Shown piece by piece: positions 16,526 through 25,991 of a DNA stretch of 30,457 bases. Location: positions 1-30,457 of the forward strand of contig CAZDCZ010000037.1 in assembly GCA_964504155.1 (NCBI GenBank), written 5' to 3'. Within the stretch, counting starts at the first letter, position 1. Every line of letters starts with the position of its first letter. The translations under genes were made by a program, and so were the position numbers. The stretch comes from CAZDCZ01 sp964504155. Its GTDB lineage: Bacteria; Bacteroidota; Bacteroidia; Bacteroidales; UBA12077. The notes under the pieces were generated by a model. The model did no database searches. It saw nothing but the letters and a program-made list of their open reading frames with translations, and had not been told where the DNA came from.

Positions 16526-18871
16526 CTAAAAAAAATCGTTAGTATAATCATCAATTGAGGTGTTGTTATCTGTTCCATTACATTTAAGGTTAATATCAAA
16601 ATTTAATGGACTTTCAAACTTGTCGTCAAGAGATATTGCATTAGTTGAATCTTTGTAAATATCTTGCATATATAATGCCCATATCGGGAGAGCCATATTT
16701 GCTCCTTGTCCAAGATGAATACCTTTAAAATGAATGCTTCTGTCTTCGCCTCCAACCCATACTCCCGATACCAGATTGGGAGTTAATCCCATAAACCATC
16801 CGTCAGATTGATTTTGTGTTGTTCCGGTTTTTCCGCCAATCTCGTTCATTAGTTGGTATTTATATCGAAGACGAATAGCAGTACCTTCTCGAACTACTCC
16901 TTGTAATAAGCTAATCATTAAGTAAGCAGTTTTTTCGCTAATAACTTCGGTTTTTGTTGTCTTAAATTTCGATAAAATATTCCCATTTTTATCTTCTATT
17001 CTAGTAATCATTAATGGATTTGGATGTACACCTTTATTAGCAAAAGTACAATAAGCACTTACCATTTCATAAAGAGTAATGTCAGAAGTTCCTAAGAAAA
17101 TAGAGGGTACAGGGTCAATTTTACTTTTTATACCCATCTTTCTCATTACATTAATTACCGATTGAGGATTAAATTGTTTTATTAACCATGCTGATATCCA
17201 ATTAACAGAATTCGCTAATCCCCATTTTAATGTAACCATATCTCCATCTCTACTCGATGGTCCTGAATTTTGTGGTATCCATGTAGTATCGTTTACATAA
17301 AATGTACTTGGGATATTTGGCACTTTATAACAAGGAGAATATCCTTCTTGCATAGCAAGAGTGTACATAAATGGCTTTATTGTTGAACCTACTTGTCGTT
17401 TTCCTTGCAGAACATGATCGAACTTAAAATGTTTAAAATTTATTCCTCCAACATATGCTTTTACCTCTCCATTGTGTGGATTAATTGATAAAAATCCGGC
17501 ATGCAAAAAATATTTGTAATATCTTATAGAATCCATAGGAGTCATTATTGTGTCAATGTCGCCTTTCCACGAGAATACAGACATTTCTGTTGGAGTATTA
17601 AATATTGCATCTATAGAATCTGCTTTAATATTTCTTCTGCGTAATTTTCTGTACCTTTCGGTTCTATGCATTGTTCGTTCTAAAATGTCGTTTATTTGTT
17701 TTGTCGATAAATCGTCTGAGTATGGAGCATTCTTTTTGTATTTCTGTTCATTATAAAAAGCATCCTGTAGTTCTCCCATATGATTATTTAAGGCTCTTTC
17801 GGCATAAAGTTGAAATTTAGAATTTATTGTAGAATAAATTTTTAATCCATCTTTATAAAGATCAAAATTTTCTCCATTAGGTTTTTTGTTTTTCTTACAC
17901 CATCCATATGCTGGGTCTGTTTCCCATTTTATAGAATCATCTATATAATCGCTATACATATAGTAATTTTCTCTATTTGGTTTCGATGCAGTTAATGTTT
18001 GCCTGATATGTTCACGAAAATAAGTTGCTAAACCAATATTATGATCCTGTATGTTGTAATTTAAAGTAATCGGAAGTTTGCTAATCGAATCATAGTTTTC
18101 GTTCGATAAAAAATCGTATTTTTCCATTTGTGATAAAACCACATTTCTCCTGTAAAATGATCTTTCTTCATTTCTTACAGGATTATACCATGATGGTGCT
18201 TTTAGTAATCCTACAAGAACTGCTGCTTCTTCTATTTTTAATGAATCTGGTGATGTGTTAAAAAAGTTTTTCGATGCAGATTTAATTCCAAAAGAATGTC
18301 CTCCAAATGGAACAGTATTTAAGTACATTGCAATTATCTCATTCTTGGTATAGTTTTTTTCTAATTTTACTGCCGTAATCCATTCTTTAAATTTTGTCAG
18401 AGCTAAATTTGTTTTATGTACAAGTTTCGAATTATATGTGCTTGTATCACGAGGGAATAAGTTTTTTGCTAATTGTTGCGTAATAGTACTTCCTCCTCCG
18501 GCATTTTTCTGATTTAAAACAATCGTTCTAAGAAATACCCTTGCTAATCCTCGAGCATCAATTCCTGAATGCTTTTTGAATCGAGCATCTTCAGTTGCAA
18601 TTAATGCATTAACAATATTTGGGGAAAGATCTTCGTAATTAACAAATGATCTATTTTGATAATAATATTTCCCAAGAGAAACCGAGTCTTCTGAGAAAAT
18701 CTCAGATGCTAAATTGTTTTCAGGATTTTCTAAATCTTTAAATGAGGGTATAGTTCCAAAATTCTCATTAGCAATTAAAAAAAATAAAATTGCAAATATT
18801 ACTATTGGAGTAAAAAATACTACCCAAAAAAGATTTAAATAAAATTTAGTTGTAAATTTAATTTTTGTCAT
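16526..18871 (-). CDS. Penicillin-binding protein 1A (bifunctional transglycosylase/transpeptidase)
   Basis: This 781-residue class A PBP polymerises and cross-links peptidoglycan in the periplasm. A short cytoplasmic start is followed by one transmembrane helix (about 11-33). The GT51 domain (about 60-240) has the catalytic Glu94 in TEDARFKKHSGID, then GGGSTITQQLAKNLF and the KNEIIAMYLNTVPFGG segment. The transpeptidase domain (about 430-760) has the nucleophile Ser496-x2-Lys499 in GSTIKPF, an SVN motif near 562 and KTGT near 680. The C-terminal tail is Asp/Asn-rich and has no extra domain. It stands alone on the minus strand, divergent from topA across 107 bases. Family is sure; I leave out a symbol as naming (mrcA, ponA, pbpF) varies. 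Confidence 0.95.
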   Translation of the reverse strand: MTKIKFTTKFYLNLFWVVFFTPIVIFAILFFLIANENFGTIPSFKDLENPENNLASEIFSEDSVSLGKYYYQNRSFVNYEDLSPNIVNALIATEDARFKKHSGIDARGLARVFLRTIVLNQKNAGGGSTITQQLAKNLFPRDTSTYNSKLVHKTNLALTKFKEWITAVKLEKNYTKNEIIAMYLNTVPFGGHSFGIKSASKNFFNTSPDSLKIEEAAVLVGLLKAPSWYNPVRNEERSFYRRNVVLSQMEKYDFLSNENYDSISKLPITLNYNIQDHNIGLATYFREHIRQTLTASKPNRENYYMYSDYIDDSIKWETDPAYGWCKKNKKPNGENFDLYKDGLKIYSTINSKFQLYAERALNNHMGELQDAFYNEQKYKKNAPYSDDLSTKQINDILERTMHRTERYRKLRRRNIKADSIDAIFNTPTEMSVFSWKGDIDTIMTPMDSIRYYKYFLHAGFLSINPHNGEVKAYVGGINFKHFKFDHVLQGKRQVGSTIKPFMYTLAMQEGYSPCYKVPNIPSTFYVNDTTWIPQNSGPSSRDGDMVTLKWGLANSVNWISAWLIKQFNPQSVINVMRKMGIKSKIDPVPSIFLGTSDITLYEMVSAYCTFANKGVHPNPLMITRIEDKNGNILSKFKTTKTEVISEKTAYLMISLLQGVVREGTAIRLRYKYQLMNEIGGKTGTTQNQSDGWFMGLTPNLVSGVWVGGEDRSIHFKGIHLGQGANMALPIWALYMQDIYKDSTNAISLDDKFESPLNFDINLKCNGTDNNTSIDDYTNDFF

Positions 18872-18978
18872 AACTTATTTTACATTTGGCGTAAAATTAA
18901 AATAAAAATAAAATAAAATTAAACAAAAACTATCATTTATGTTAATATTGTAAATTATTTTGAACATAAAACAACACC

Positions 18979-21366
18979 ATGATAAAGAATTTAGTAATAG
19001 TAGAGTCTCCAGCCAAAGCAAAAACTATAGAAAAATTTCTAGGAAAAGATTTTGTTGTAAAATCTAGTTTTGGGCATGTAAGGGATTTAGCAAAGAAAAA
19101 TTTTGGTATAGATATAGAAAATAATTACGAGCCACAATATATTGTTTCCGATGATAAGAAAAAAATTGTTAACGAATTAAAGAAAAATGCTAAAGAAGCC
19201 GATATTGTTTGGTTAGCTTCCGATGAAGATCGTGAAGGAGAAGCTATTGCTTGGCATTTGTTTGATGAGTTAGGGCTGAAAAAAGAAAATACTAAACGAA
19301 TTGTTTTTCACGAAATTACAAAAGAAGCAATAAAAAATGCAATTATAAACCCGCGAGAAATTGATGGGAATTTAGTTAATGCACAACAAGCTCGACGAAT
19401 TCTTGATCGTTTAGTAGGATTTGAGTTATCTCCAGTATTATGGAGAAAAGTTAAGCCTTCATTATCTGCCGGAAGAGTACAATCGGTAGCTGTTAGGCTT
19501 TTGGTTGATCGAGAAAGAGAGATACTGGATTTTAAAAGTGAATCTTCATATAAAGTCGAAGGAGTTTTTAAATCTGAAAATGGAAACGAATTTCAGGCCG
19601 ATCTTTCTAAAAGACTTAAATCACAAAATGAAGTAATAGAATTTCTGGAAAAATGTAAAGATGCTGAATATAAAGTAACAGATATTGTAAAAAAACCGGG
19701 AAAAAAATCACCAACATCTCCTTTTACTACTTCAACATTGCAACAAGAAGCTAGTAGAAAATTAGGATTCTCTGTTTCCCAAACGATGACAATTGCTCAG
19801 AAATTGTACGAGGCTGGAAAGATTACTTATATGAGAACCGACTCAGTTAATCTGTCAAAAATAGCTATTGAAGGATGTAAAAAAATGATATATGACGAAT
19901 TTGGCGAAAAGTATCATAAAACACGTGTTTATAAAACAAAAACAAAAGGAGCACAAGAAGCTCACGAAGCAATTAGACCTACATTTCTCGATAACCGACA
20001 GGCAGGAAATACTGCTAGAGAAAAAAAATTGTATGAGCTTATCTGGAAAAGAACTATTGCATCTCAAATGAGCGATGCTATATTAGAAAAAACTACTATA
20101 AACATTGATAATTCTAATCATAATCTAAACTTTATTGCAAAAGGAGAAATATTAAAATTCGATGGTTTCTTAAAAGTATATCTCGAATCTTTCGATGACG
20201 AAAATGATATTATTCATAAGGGATTATTGCCGAATGTTAAAATAAATGAATTGCTAAAGGATGTAGAAATTACTGCTATTGAACGTTTTTCCTATCATCC
20301 TCCAAGATATACAGAAGCTAGTTTAGTTAAGAAGTTAGAAGAACTTGGTATCGGACGACCATCAACTTATGCTCCCACAATTTCAACAGTTCAAAATCGC
20401 GGATATGTTGTAAAAGAAGACAGAGAAGGAATAAAGCGCAAGTATTCATATTTTTCATTAGTAAATAAGAAAGTTAGTAATAGTATAAAAACAGAAATTA
20501 CCGGAGCAGAAAAATCGAAGCTGTTTCCTACTGATATCGGAATGGTGGTTAATGATTTCTTAATAAAGTATTTCGATAAAATTATGAATTATAATTTTAC
20601 TGCTAATGTCGAAAAAGAATTTGACGAAATAGCAGATGGAAATTTAGTTTGGAATGAAATGATAGATGATTTTTATAAACCATTTCATAAAATTGTTGAG
20701 CATACTTTAGAAAATGCTGTAAAAAATGTTGGAGAACGGTTATTAGGGAAAGATCCGGAAACCGGAAAAAATCTGTATGTAAAGATAGGTCCATATGGCC
20801 CAATGGCACAAATTGGGGAAAAAGATGAAGAAGAAAAACCTAAATTTGCCAGTTTGTTAAAAGGTCAACATATAGAAACAATTACTTTTGAAGAAGCTTT
20901 AGACTTATTTAAATTGCCACGACAATTAGGTAAATATGAAGATAAAGTTGTTGTCGCTGCTATAGGTCGATTTGGTCCATATATCAGGCACGACTCAAAA
21001 TTTGCTTCTTTGAAAAAAGGAATTGATGATCCATATAAAATAACTCTTGAACGAGCAATCGAGCTTATTGAAGAAAAAAGAGAAAAGGATAAAAATAAAA
21101 CAATTAAAATATTTGAAGAAGAACCCGATTTGCAAATTTTAAATGGACGTTGGGGGCCTTATGTAGCCTATAAAAAGAAGAATTATAGAATACCAAAAGA
21201 AACAACTCCTGAAAAATTAACAATTAAAGATTGTTTTGAAATAATTGCTAAAAATTCAAAAAGTAAAATCCCTGCAAAAAAGAAAAAAACGGTAACTAAA
21301 AAGAAAACAGTAGCAAAGAAAAAAAATACATCAAAAACAAAATCTACAAATAAAAAAAGCAAATAG
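18979..21366 (+). CDS. topA: DNA topoisomerase I
   Basis: This 795-residue type IA topoisomerase relaxes negative supercoils. The TOPRIM domain (1-115) carries Glu9 in VESPAKAKTIEKFLG and Asp82/Asp84 in SDEDREGEAIAWH. The active-site Tyr284 is in KITYMRTDSVNLS. After the core (to about 590) there are three or four topoisomerase C-terminal repeats with a GxYGPY- or GRxGPY-type motif (IGPYGPMAQIG, IGRFGPYIRH, NGRWGPYVAYKK), and no Cys4 zinc fingers. The last 35 residues are a Lys/Thr/Ser tail with repeated KKKTV, typical of a DNA-binding extension. The gene for the ureohydrolase-like protein follows after 5 bases, so they form an operon. Length is usual for Bacteroidota. Confidence 0.97.
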   Translation: MIKNLVIVESPAKAKTIEKFLGKDFVVKSSFGHVRDLAKKNFGIDIENNYEPQYIVSDDKKKIVNELKKNAKEADIVWLASDEDREGEAIAWHLFDELGLKKENTKRIVFHEITKEAIKNAIINPREIDGNLVNAQQARRILDRLVGFELSPVLWRKVKPSLSAGRVQSVAVRLLVDREREILDFKSESSYKVEGVFKSENGNEFQADLSKRLKSQNEVIEFLEKCKDAEYKVTDIVKKPGKKSPTSPFTTSTLQQEASRKLGFSVSQTMTIAQKLYEAGKITYMRTDSVNLSKIAIEGCKKMIYDEFGEKYHKTRVYKTKTKGAQEAHEAIRPTFLDNRQAGNTAREKKLYELIWKRTIASQMSDAILEKTTINIDNSNHNLNFIAKGEILKFDGFLKVYLESFDDENDIIHKGLLPNVKINELLKDVEITAIERFSYHPPRYTEASLVKKLEELGIGRPSTYAPTISTVQNRGYVVKEDREGIKRKYSYFSLVNKKVSNSIKTEITGAEKSKLFPTDIGMVVNDFLIKYFDKIMNYNFTANVEKEFDEIADGNLVWNEMIDDFYKPFHKIVEHTLENAVKNVGERLLGKDPETGKNLYVKIGPYGPMAQIGEKDEEEKPKFASLLKGQHIETITFEEALDLFKLPRQLGKYEDKVVVAAIGRFGPYIRHDSKFASLKKGIDDPYKITLERAIELIEEKREKDKNKTIKIFEEEPDLQILNGRWGPYVAYKKKNYRIPKETTPEKLTIKDCFEIIAKNSKSKIPAKKKKTVTKKKTVAKKKNTSKTKSTNKKSK

Positions 21367-21371
21367 AATAA

Positions 21372-22496
21372 ATGGATTTAAACGATTATTTCGACCCTAT
21401 TGAAATTGATGATTTTAAATCTTCAAATTTATTAGAAGATAATTTGTTATCTCAAATGCAAATTCACACTAAAGATAAACCAATAGAAAATATTGATAAT
21501 AGTCAAATAGTACTGTTCTCTCTTACCGATAACGAAGATGAATTATTTGGTGTAAATAAAATTCGCAAAAAGCTGTATAGCTTAGCAGAAATTAATAAAT
21601 CAATTATTTTATACGACCTTGGTAATATTAAGCAAGGGAAAACTAAAAAAGATAGATTTATTGCATTACAGGATATTGTAATGAAACTTATTAATGCAGA
21701 TGTTTTACCTATTTTAATTTGCTTAGACAAAAACTATCATTATGCCATATATAAAGCATATTCTAAGTTAGGGAAATATATAAATCTAACAGGAATTGAT
21801 TCAAAAATACACTTGCAAAATGGTTTTTTGAATGATATATTTAATAACGATAACGAAGCTTTATTTTCATTTTGTAATATTGGTTATCAGCAATATTTTA
21901 CCAGCAGAAAAGCAATAGAAAAATTAGAAGAACATAATCAAGAAGCTTTTCGCTTAGGTCATGTTCGATCAAATATTTCGATAGTAGAACCGGTATTACG
22001 AGCATCTAATTCATTATATATAAATTTGTCGTCAATAAAACAAACAGATGCCCCCGGAAATAATGATGCATCGCCAAATGGATTTTATAGTGAAGAAGCC
22101 TGTCAGCTTTTAAAATACGGAGGAATCAGCGATAAAATATCATCTCTGGCAATTTATGGGTTTGTAGCCGAAAATGATATAAATAATCAAACATCACATC
22201 TTATAGCCCAAATGTTGTGGTATTTTCTTGATGGATTTTCTAATAGAAAATATGAATTTCCATCATCAGAAAATAGTAATTACACAAAATTTATAGTTAA
22301 TATTAATTCAACATTTAATGAGATAATATTTTATAAAAGCGAGAATACTGACCGATGGTGGGTTGAGATTCCATATATTGCCTCAAGAAATGCAAAAAAC
22401 TATATTGTACCATGTAATTATAACGATTATCAAAAAGCTTGTAAAAACGAAATCCCAACTTTATGGTTAAAAGTATATAAAAAAATTAATTTATAG
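21372..22496 (+). CDS. Ureohydrolase (arginase/formimidoylglutamase)-fold protein with degenerate metal site
   Basis: This 374-residue protein looks like the Bacteroidota arginase/formimidoylglutamase-like family commonly encoded beside the T9SS genes. The recognisable parts are the LGHVRSNISIVEPVLR helix (195-210), TDAPGNNDASPNGFYSEEAC (225-244) and KYGGISDKISSLAIYGF. True ureohydrolases bind two manganese ions through GGDH, DAHxD and SxDxD motifs. Here the matching places read LDKNYHY (118-124), IDSKIH (142-147) and YINLSSIKQTDAPG (216-229), so most Asp/His ligands are gone; His123 and Asp143 may be relics. I infer a non-hydrolytic protein with a structural or regulatory role. It follows topA by 5 bases and precedes the porP-gldKLMN operon by 168 bases. 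Automatic pipelines may name it arginase; I would not accept that activity. Confidence 0.75.
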   Translation: MDLNDYFDPIEIDDFKSSNLLEDNLLSQMQIHTKDKPIENIDNSQIVLFSLTDNEDELFGVNKIRKKLYSLAEINKSIILYDLGNIKQGKTKKDRFIALQDIVMKLINADVLPILICLDKNYHYAIYKAYSKLGKYINLTGIDSKIHLQNGFLNDIFNNDNEALFSFCNIGYQQYFTSRKAIEKLEEHNQEAFRLGHVRSNISIVEPVLRASNSLYINLSSIKQTDAPGNNDASPNGFYSEEACQLLKYGGISDKISSLAIYGFVAENDINNQTSHLIAQMLWYFLDGFSNRKYEFPSSENSNYTKFIVNINSTFNEIIFYKSENTDRWWVEIPYIASRNAKNYIVPCNYNDYQKACKNEIPTLWLKVYKKINL

Positions 22497-22589
22497 AAAA
22501 ATAAAAAAATAGATTATCTTAGTAACTTAATTTTTATTTTGAAGTATAATGTGTTAGTTTTTCGATATAGATTGATATTTATTGTTAAA

Positions 22590-22597
22590 TAAATTTG
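22590..22597 (+). promoter_or_regulatory. Possible -7 element for the porP-gldKLMN operon
   Basis: TAAATTTG fits the Bacteroidota -7 box TAnnTTTG and lies 67 bases upstream of the porP start in the 168-base gap after the ureohydrolase-like gene. No TTTG is found at the ideal -33 spacing (a TTG sits only 15 bases upstream), so it is a weak call. Confidence 0.3.
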
Positions 22598-22664
22598 TTT
22601 TGAATTTATTTTTTTAGTTATTTTACTTTTAGGAAAAAGAAAAAAATGAGGAATTTGTATAAAT

Positions 22665-23615
22665 ATGAATAAAAAAGAATGTATTTTTATATATATAATG
22701 TTTTTGTTGCCAATAATTACTTTTGCACAACAAGATCCTCAGTTTAGTCAAAATATGTTTAGTAAGATGTCTTATAATCCAGGGTATGTTGGTAGTGAAG
22801 ATAAAATTTGTGTTGCAGCCTTAAGTCGGCAACAATGGGTTGGCTTCGGAGATGGAGCACCTAAAACATCTGTATTTAATTTCGATGCAGCAATTAATCC
22901 TTTTGGCATTTCAAGTGGGATAGGGCTTTCGCTAATGAAAGATGAATATGGATTTAATGAGAATTACGGAATAAATATAGCATATGCATATAAATTGAAA
23001 ATTGGTAATGGATTTCTGGGAATTGGAGTTAATGGAGGAATAATAAATATGGCTTTAGATGCAAATTGGTATGTGCCTGATAGCGAATTTCATACTTCAA
23101 ACCCAAATGACGATCCCGCAATACCGGGAAATGAAAGTGCAATGGCGTTCGATATGGGAGTAGGATTGTTTTATAGTACTCAGGATTTATATGTTGGATT
23201 TTCATCTACTCATATAACAGAACCTGAATTTAAATACGATAAAGGAACACCATCATTAAAACGACATTATTATATTTCTGGTGGTTATAATATTACTTTA
23301 GCTAATCCATTGTTTGAAATCAGACCATCGGTTTTTATTCAATCGGATGGAGCAAGTTCGCAAATGAGCATTAATACTTATTTGTTATACAATAAAAAAG
23401 TATGGGGAGGCGTTTCTTTAAGAACAGATAATTCAATAGTTGGTATGGTCGGAATTGAATTGTTTAATTGGGTAAAAATAGGCTATTCTTATGATTTAAT
23501 AACATCAGATATTGGCTCATATAATGATGGTTCGCATGAAATAATGGTTGGATTTTCATTCGATGTAAAAACTGATAAAAGTCCGAAAAAATATAAAAGT
23601 ATTAGATTCTTATAA
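22665..23615 (+). CDS. porP: PorP/SprF-family type IX secretion outer-membrane protein
   Basis: This 316-residue protein begins with a signal peptide (hydrophobic core about 7-21, probable cleavage at TFA-QQ). The mature start QQDPQFSQNMFSKMSYNPGY is the hallmark of the PorP/SprF family, followed by a region of alternating strands rich in Gly, Tyr and aromatic residues that should form an outer-membrane beta-barrel. In the T9SS, PorP is required for secretion; PorP/SprF paralogues are linked to particular cargo or to attachment of the PorK/PorN ring or adhesins. It is the first gene of the operon, 14 bases before gldK, an order as in Porphyromonas gingivalis. An 8-codon reading frame (22646-22672) overlaps its start. 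The start chosen gives the proper signal peptide. Confidence 0.92.
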   Translation: MNKKECIFIYIMFLLPIITFAQQDPQFSQNMFSKMSYNPGYVGSEDKICVAALSRQQWVGFGDGAPKTSVFNFDAAINPFGISSGIGLSLMKDEYGFNENYGINIAYAYKLKIGNGFLGIGVNGGIINMALDANWYVPDSEFHTSNPNDDPAIPGNESAMAFDMGVGLFYSTQDLYVGFSSTHITEPEFKYDKGTPSLKRHYYISGGYNITLANPLFEIRPSVFIQSDGASSQMSINTYLLYNKKVWGGVSLRTDNSIVGMVGIELFNWVKIGYSYDLITSDIGSYNDGSHEIMVGFSFDVKTDKSPKKYKSIRFL

Positions 23616-23629
23616 ATAATGGATATATT

Positions 23630-24955
23630 ATGAAAAAATTACTTGCTTTAATTATTCTAATTGTAGTTTCATTTAGTTGTAGTAAATATAATAGCGGAGA
23701 ATTAACAGGTGTGCTTGGTCGAGCTGGTTGGTACGAATCGCATCCTTTTGGGATGGTGTTTGTCCGACAAGGCAGTTATACCATGGGACCTAGCGATCAG
23801 GATGTTTCTTGGGCTATGACTTCTTTTTCTCGAACAGTGTCTGTTGACGCTTTTTGGATGGATGCAACAGAAATTACTAATAATGAATATCGTCAATTTG
23901 TTTATTATGTTCGAGATTCTATTAAGCGAAGAAAATTAGGTGAAACAATAGAAGATTTTTTAATTTCTGAAGATAAATTTGGAAATCCAATAGACCCTCC
24001 GGTTATTAATTGGGAAGCAGAAATTGATGTTAACGACGAAGAAGTGTCAGATATACTTAATGAGATGTATTTGGCCGAGCATGAACGATTTTATAGAAGA
24101 AAAGAAATTGATACAAGAAAATTGCTTTTTGAATATTATTACGTTGATATGCAACAGGCTGCAAAAAAATCGAATAGATATAATTTTGATACTAAAGAAT
24201 ATGATGGTTCAACCACAAATGCTCAAGGAGAAAGAATGGATGTTGAAGATCGTTCTGCATTTGTAATCCGAGATGTAATAAATGTATATCCCGATACACT
24301 TTGTTGGATAAGTGATTTTACATATTCATTTAACGAGCCATATACCAATATGTATTTTTGGCATCAAGCATACGATAATTATCCTGTCGTTGGTGTTAAT
24401 TGGAAACAAGCACGAGCATTTTCTATTTGGCGTACTCAATATTTGAATAGTTTTTTAAGAAATGATGGAGGATTTGTTCAAGATTTTAGACTTCCATCTG
24501 AAGCCGAATGGGAATATGCCGCTAGAGGTGAACTCGATTTGTCGATGTATCCATGGGGAGGTATGTACACAAGAAATAAAGATGGCTGTTTTTTAGCAAA
24601 CTTTAAGCCTTTAAGAGGAAATTATAGTGATGATGGAGGAATGATTACTACTGCTGTTGGATCCTATTCTCCAAATGAATATGGTTTGTATGATATGGCA
24701 GGAAATGTTTCTGAATGGTTAGCAAATGCATATGATGAGTCAGCATATAGCTTTATGCACGATATGAACCCTGATTATAAATATGAAGCATTACCTGACG
24801 ATCCTCCTACAATGAAACGAAAAGTTATTAGGGGTGGTTCATGGAAAGATATTGGATATTATCTTCAAAATGGTACTCGTTCATACGAATATCAAGATTC
24901 TACAAAGTCATATATTGGTTTTAGATGTGTTCGTTCATATCTTGGCAGAAACTAA
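23630..24955 (+). CDS. gldK: Gliding motility/T9SS lipoprotein GldK (PorK)
   Basis: This 441-residue protein has a lipoprotein signal: a hydrophobic segment from residue 3 ending VSFSC, with the lipidation Cys near 17. The rest is a formylglycine-generating-enzyme-like (SUMF1) fold. GMVFVRQGSYTMG opens the domain near residue 41, EITNNEYRQFV follows near 82, and the C-terminal part has FRLPSEAEWEYAARG, GLYDMAGNVSEWLAN and KVIRGGSWKDIGYY. A helical insertion at about 105-220 is typical of GldK. Catalysis is not its known role: GldK/PorK forms the large periplasmic ring with GldN/PorN at the outer membrane in the T9SS. It lies second in the operon, 34 bases before gldL. Assignment rests on both fold and gene order. 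Confidence 0.95.
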   Translation: MKKLLALIILIVVSFSCSKYNSGELTGVLGRAGWYESHPFGMVFVRQGSYTMGPSDQDVSWAMTSFSRTVSVDAFWMDATEITNNEYRQFVYYVRDSIKRRKLGETIEDFLISEDKFGNPIDPPVINWEAEIDVNDEEVSDILNEMYLAEHERFYRRKEIDTRKLLFEYYYVDMQQAAKKSNRYNFDTKEYDGSTTNAQGERMDVEDRSAFVIRDVINVYPDTLCWISDFTYSFNEPYTNMYFWHQAYDNYPVVGVNWKQARAFSIWRTQYLNSFLRNDGGFVQDFRLPSEAEWEYAARGELDLSMYPWGGMYTRNKDGCFLANFKPLRGNYSDDGGMITTAVGSYSPNEYGLYDMAGNVSEWLANAYDESAYSFMHDMNPDYKYEALPDDPPTMKRKVIRGGSWKDIGYYLQNGTRSYEYQDSTKSYIGFRCVRSYLGRN

Positions 24956-24989
24956 AGATTTTTAAGTAGTAAAGTAAATTTGTTGTATC

Positions 24990-25979
24990 ATGATGAATAT
25001 TACAGAAATTGTTCAAAGTTCCGGATGGAAAAAATTTATGGCTAAACTCTATGGTTGGGGAGCTGCTGTTGTTTTACTTGGTGCATTATTTAAAATTCAA
25101 CACTGGCCAGGTGCTAGTCTAATGCTTACTGCCGGAATGGTAACAGAAGTATTGATTTTTTTCTTTTCAGCATTTGAGCCGGTATACGAAGAAATAGATT
25201 GGACTATTGTATATCCTGAACTTGCAGGAATTAGTGAAAATGACGATTTTGTACCTGCCTCCAGACGTCAACAAAGTAATGGAGAAATGCAAGTTGGAAC
25301 GGGAGGAGATATTTCTCAATTATCAAATGTTTTAGGTAATGCAGATATTAGTCCTGAAGTATTTGAACAACTGGGAAAAGGTTTAAAGAATTTAAACACA
25401 ACAACTAAAAATTTGTCAGAAGTTTCTAATGCTGTTGAAGCTACTAATAAATATATTGGAAATTTAGAAGCAGCTTCAGATGCAATCTCATCACTATCTG
25501 AAGGATATAATAATTCAAATATTGAATTGCAAAATTCTGTAGGTAATTTATCGAACTCATATAAAAATTCTGCTGAAGAAATTAGTCAAGTAAGTAATAA
25601 CTTTGTCGAACAACTGGCTCAATCAGGTGATAGTCTTGGTTCTTCTAGTAAAGAATTTGAAGAAGAAATAAAACAAAATCTAGATAGTATTATTCATGGG
25701 AATAATACTTATAATGATAAATTAGAACTAATAAATAAGAATCTTTCTGCACTTAATTCTGTTTATGAATTACAATTAGAGAATACCAATAATCATCTAA
25801 AAAATTCACAAGATTTATATGGTAATTTGCAAGAAATAATGACAAACCTTAAAGGTTCTGTTGATGGAACAGAGAAATTTAAGCAAGAGATGAATAAACT
25901 GAATACTAATCTTTCTGAATTGAATTCGGTTTATGGAAGTATGCTTACTGCATTAAATGTAGTATCAAATAATAATTAG
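24990..25979 (+). CDS. gldL: T9SS inner-membrane motor protein GldL (PorL)
   Basis: This 329-residue protein has two transmembrane helices near its N-terminus (about 21-38 and 42-62, joined by KIQHWPG) and a long cytoplasmic tail rich in Asn, Ser and Leu with coiled-coil character (about 105-325). Glu53 lies inside the second helix (TEVLIFFF) and corresponds to the key membrane Glu of GldL (Glu49 in Flavobacterium johnsoniae), part of the proton path. Five GldL copies surround two GldM helices as a proton-driven rotary motor that powers secretion and gliding. Two ATGs occur at 24990 and 24993 and either could start; I keep the first. gldM follows after 12 bases. Confidence 0.95.
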   Translation: MMNITEIVQSSGWKKFMAKLYGWGAAVVLLGALFKIQHWPGASLMLTAGMVTEVLIFFFSAFEPVYEEIDWTIVYPELAGISENDDFVPASRRQQSNGEMQVGTGGDISQLSNVLGNADISPEVFEQLGKGLKNLNTTTKNLSEVSNAVEATNKYIGNLEAASDAISSLSEGYNNSNIELQNSVGNLSNSYKNSAEEISQVSNNFVEQLAQSGDSLGSSSKEFEEEIKQNLDSIIHGNNTYNDKLELINKNLSALNSVYELQLENTNNHLKNSQDLYGNLQEIMTNLKGSVDGTEKFKQEMNKLNTNLSELNSVYGSMLTALNVVSNNN

Positions 25980-25991
25980 AAGATATTAGAA

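Noticed and set aside
21372..22496. Calling this gene a working arginase or formimidoylglutamase
   Set aside because: The metal-binding Asp/His motifs are mostly absent, so only the fold can be supported.
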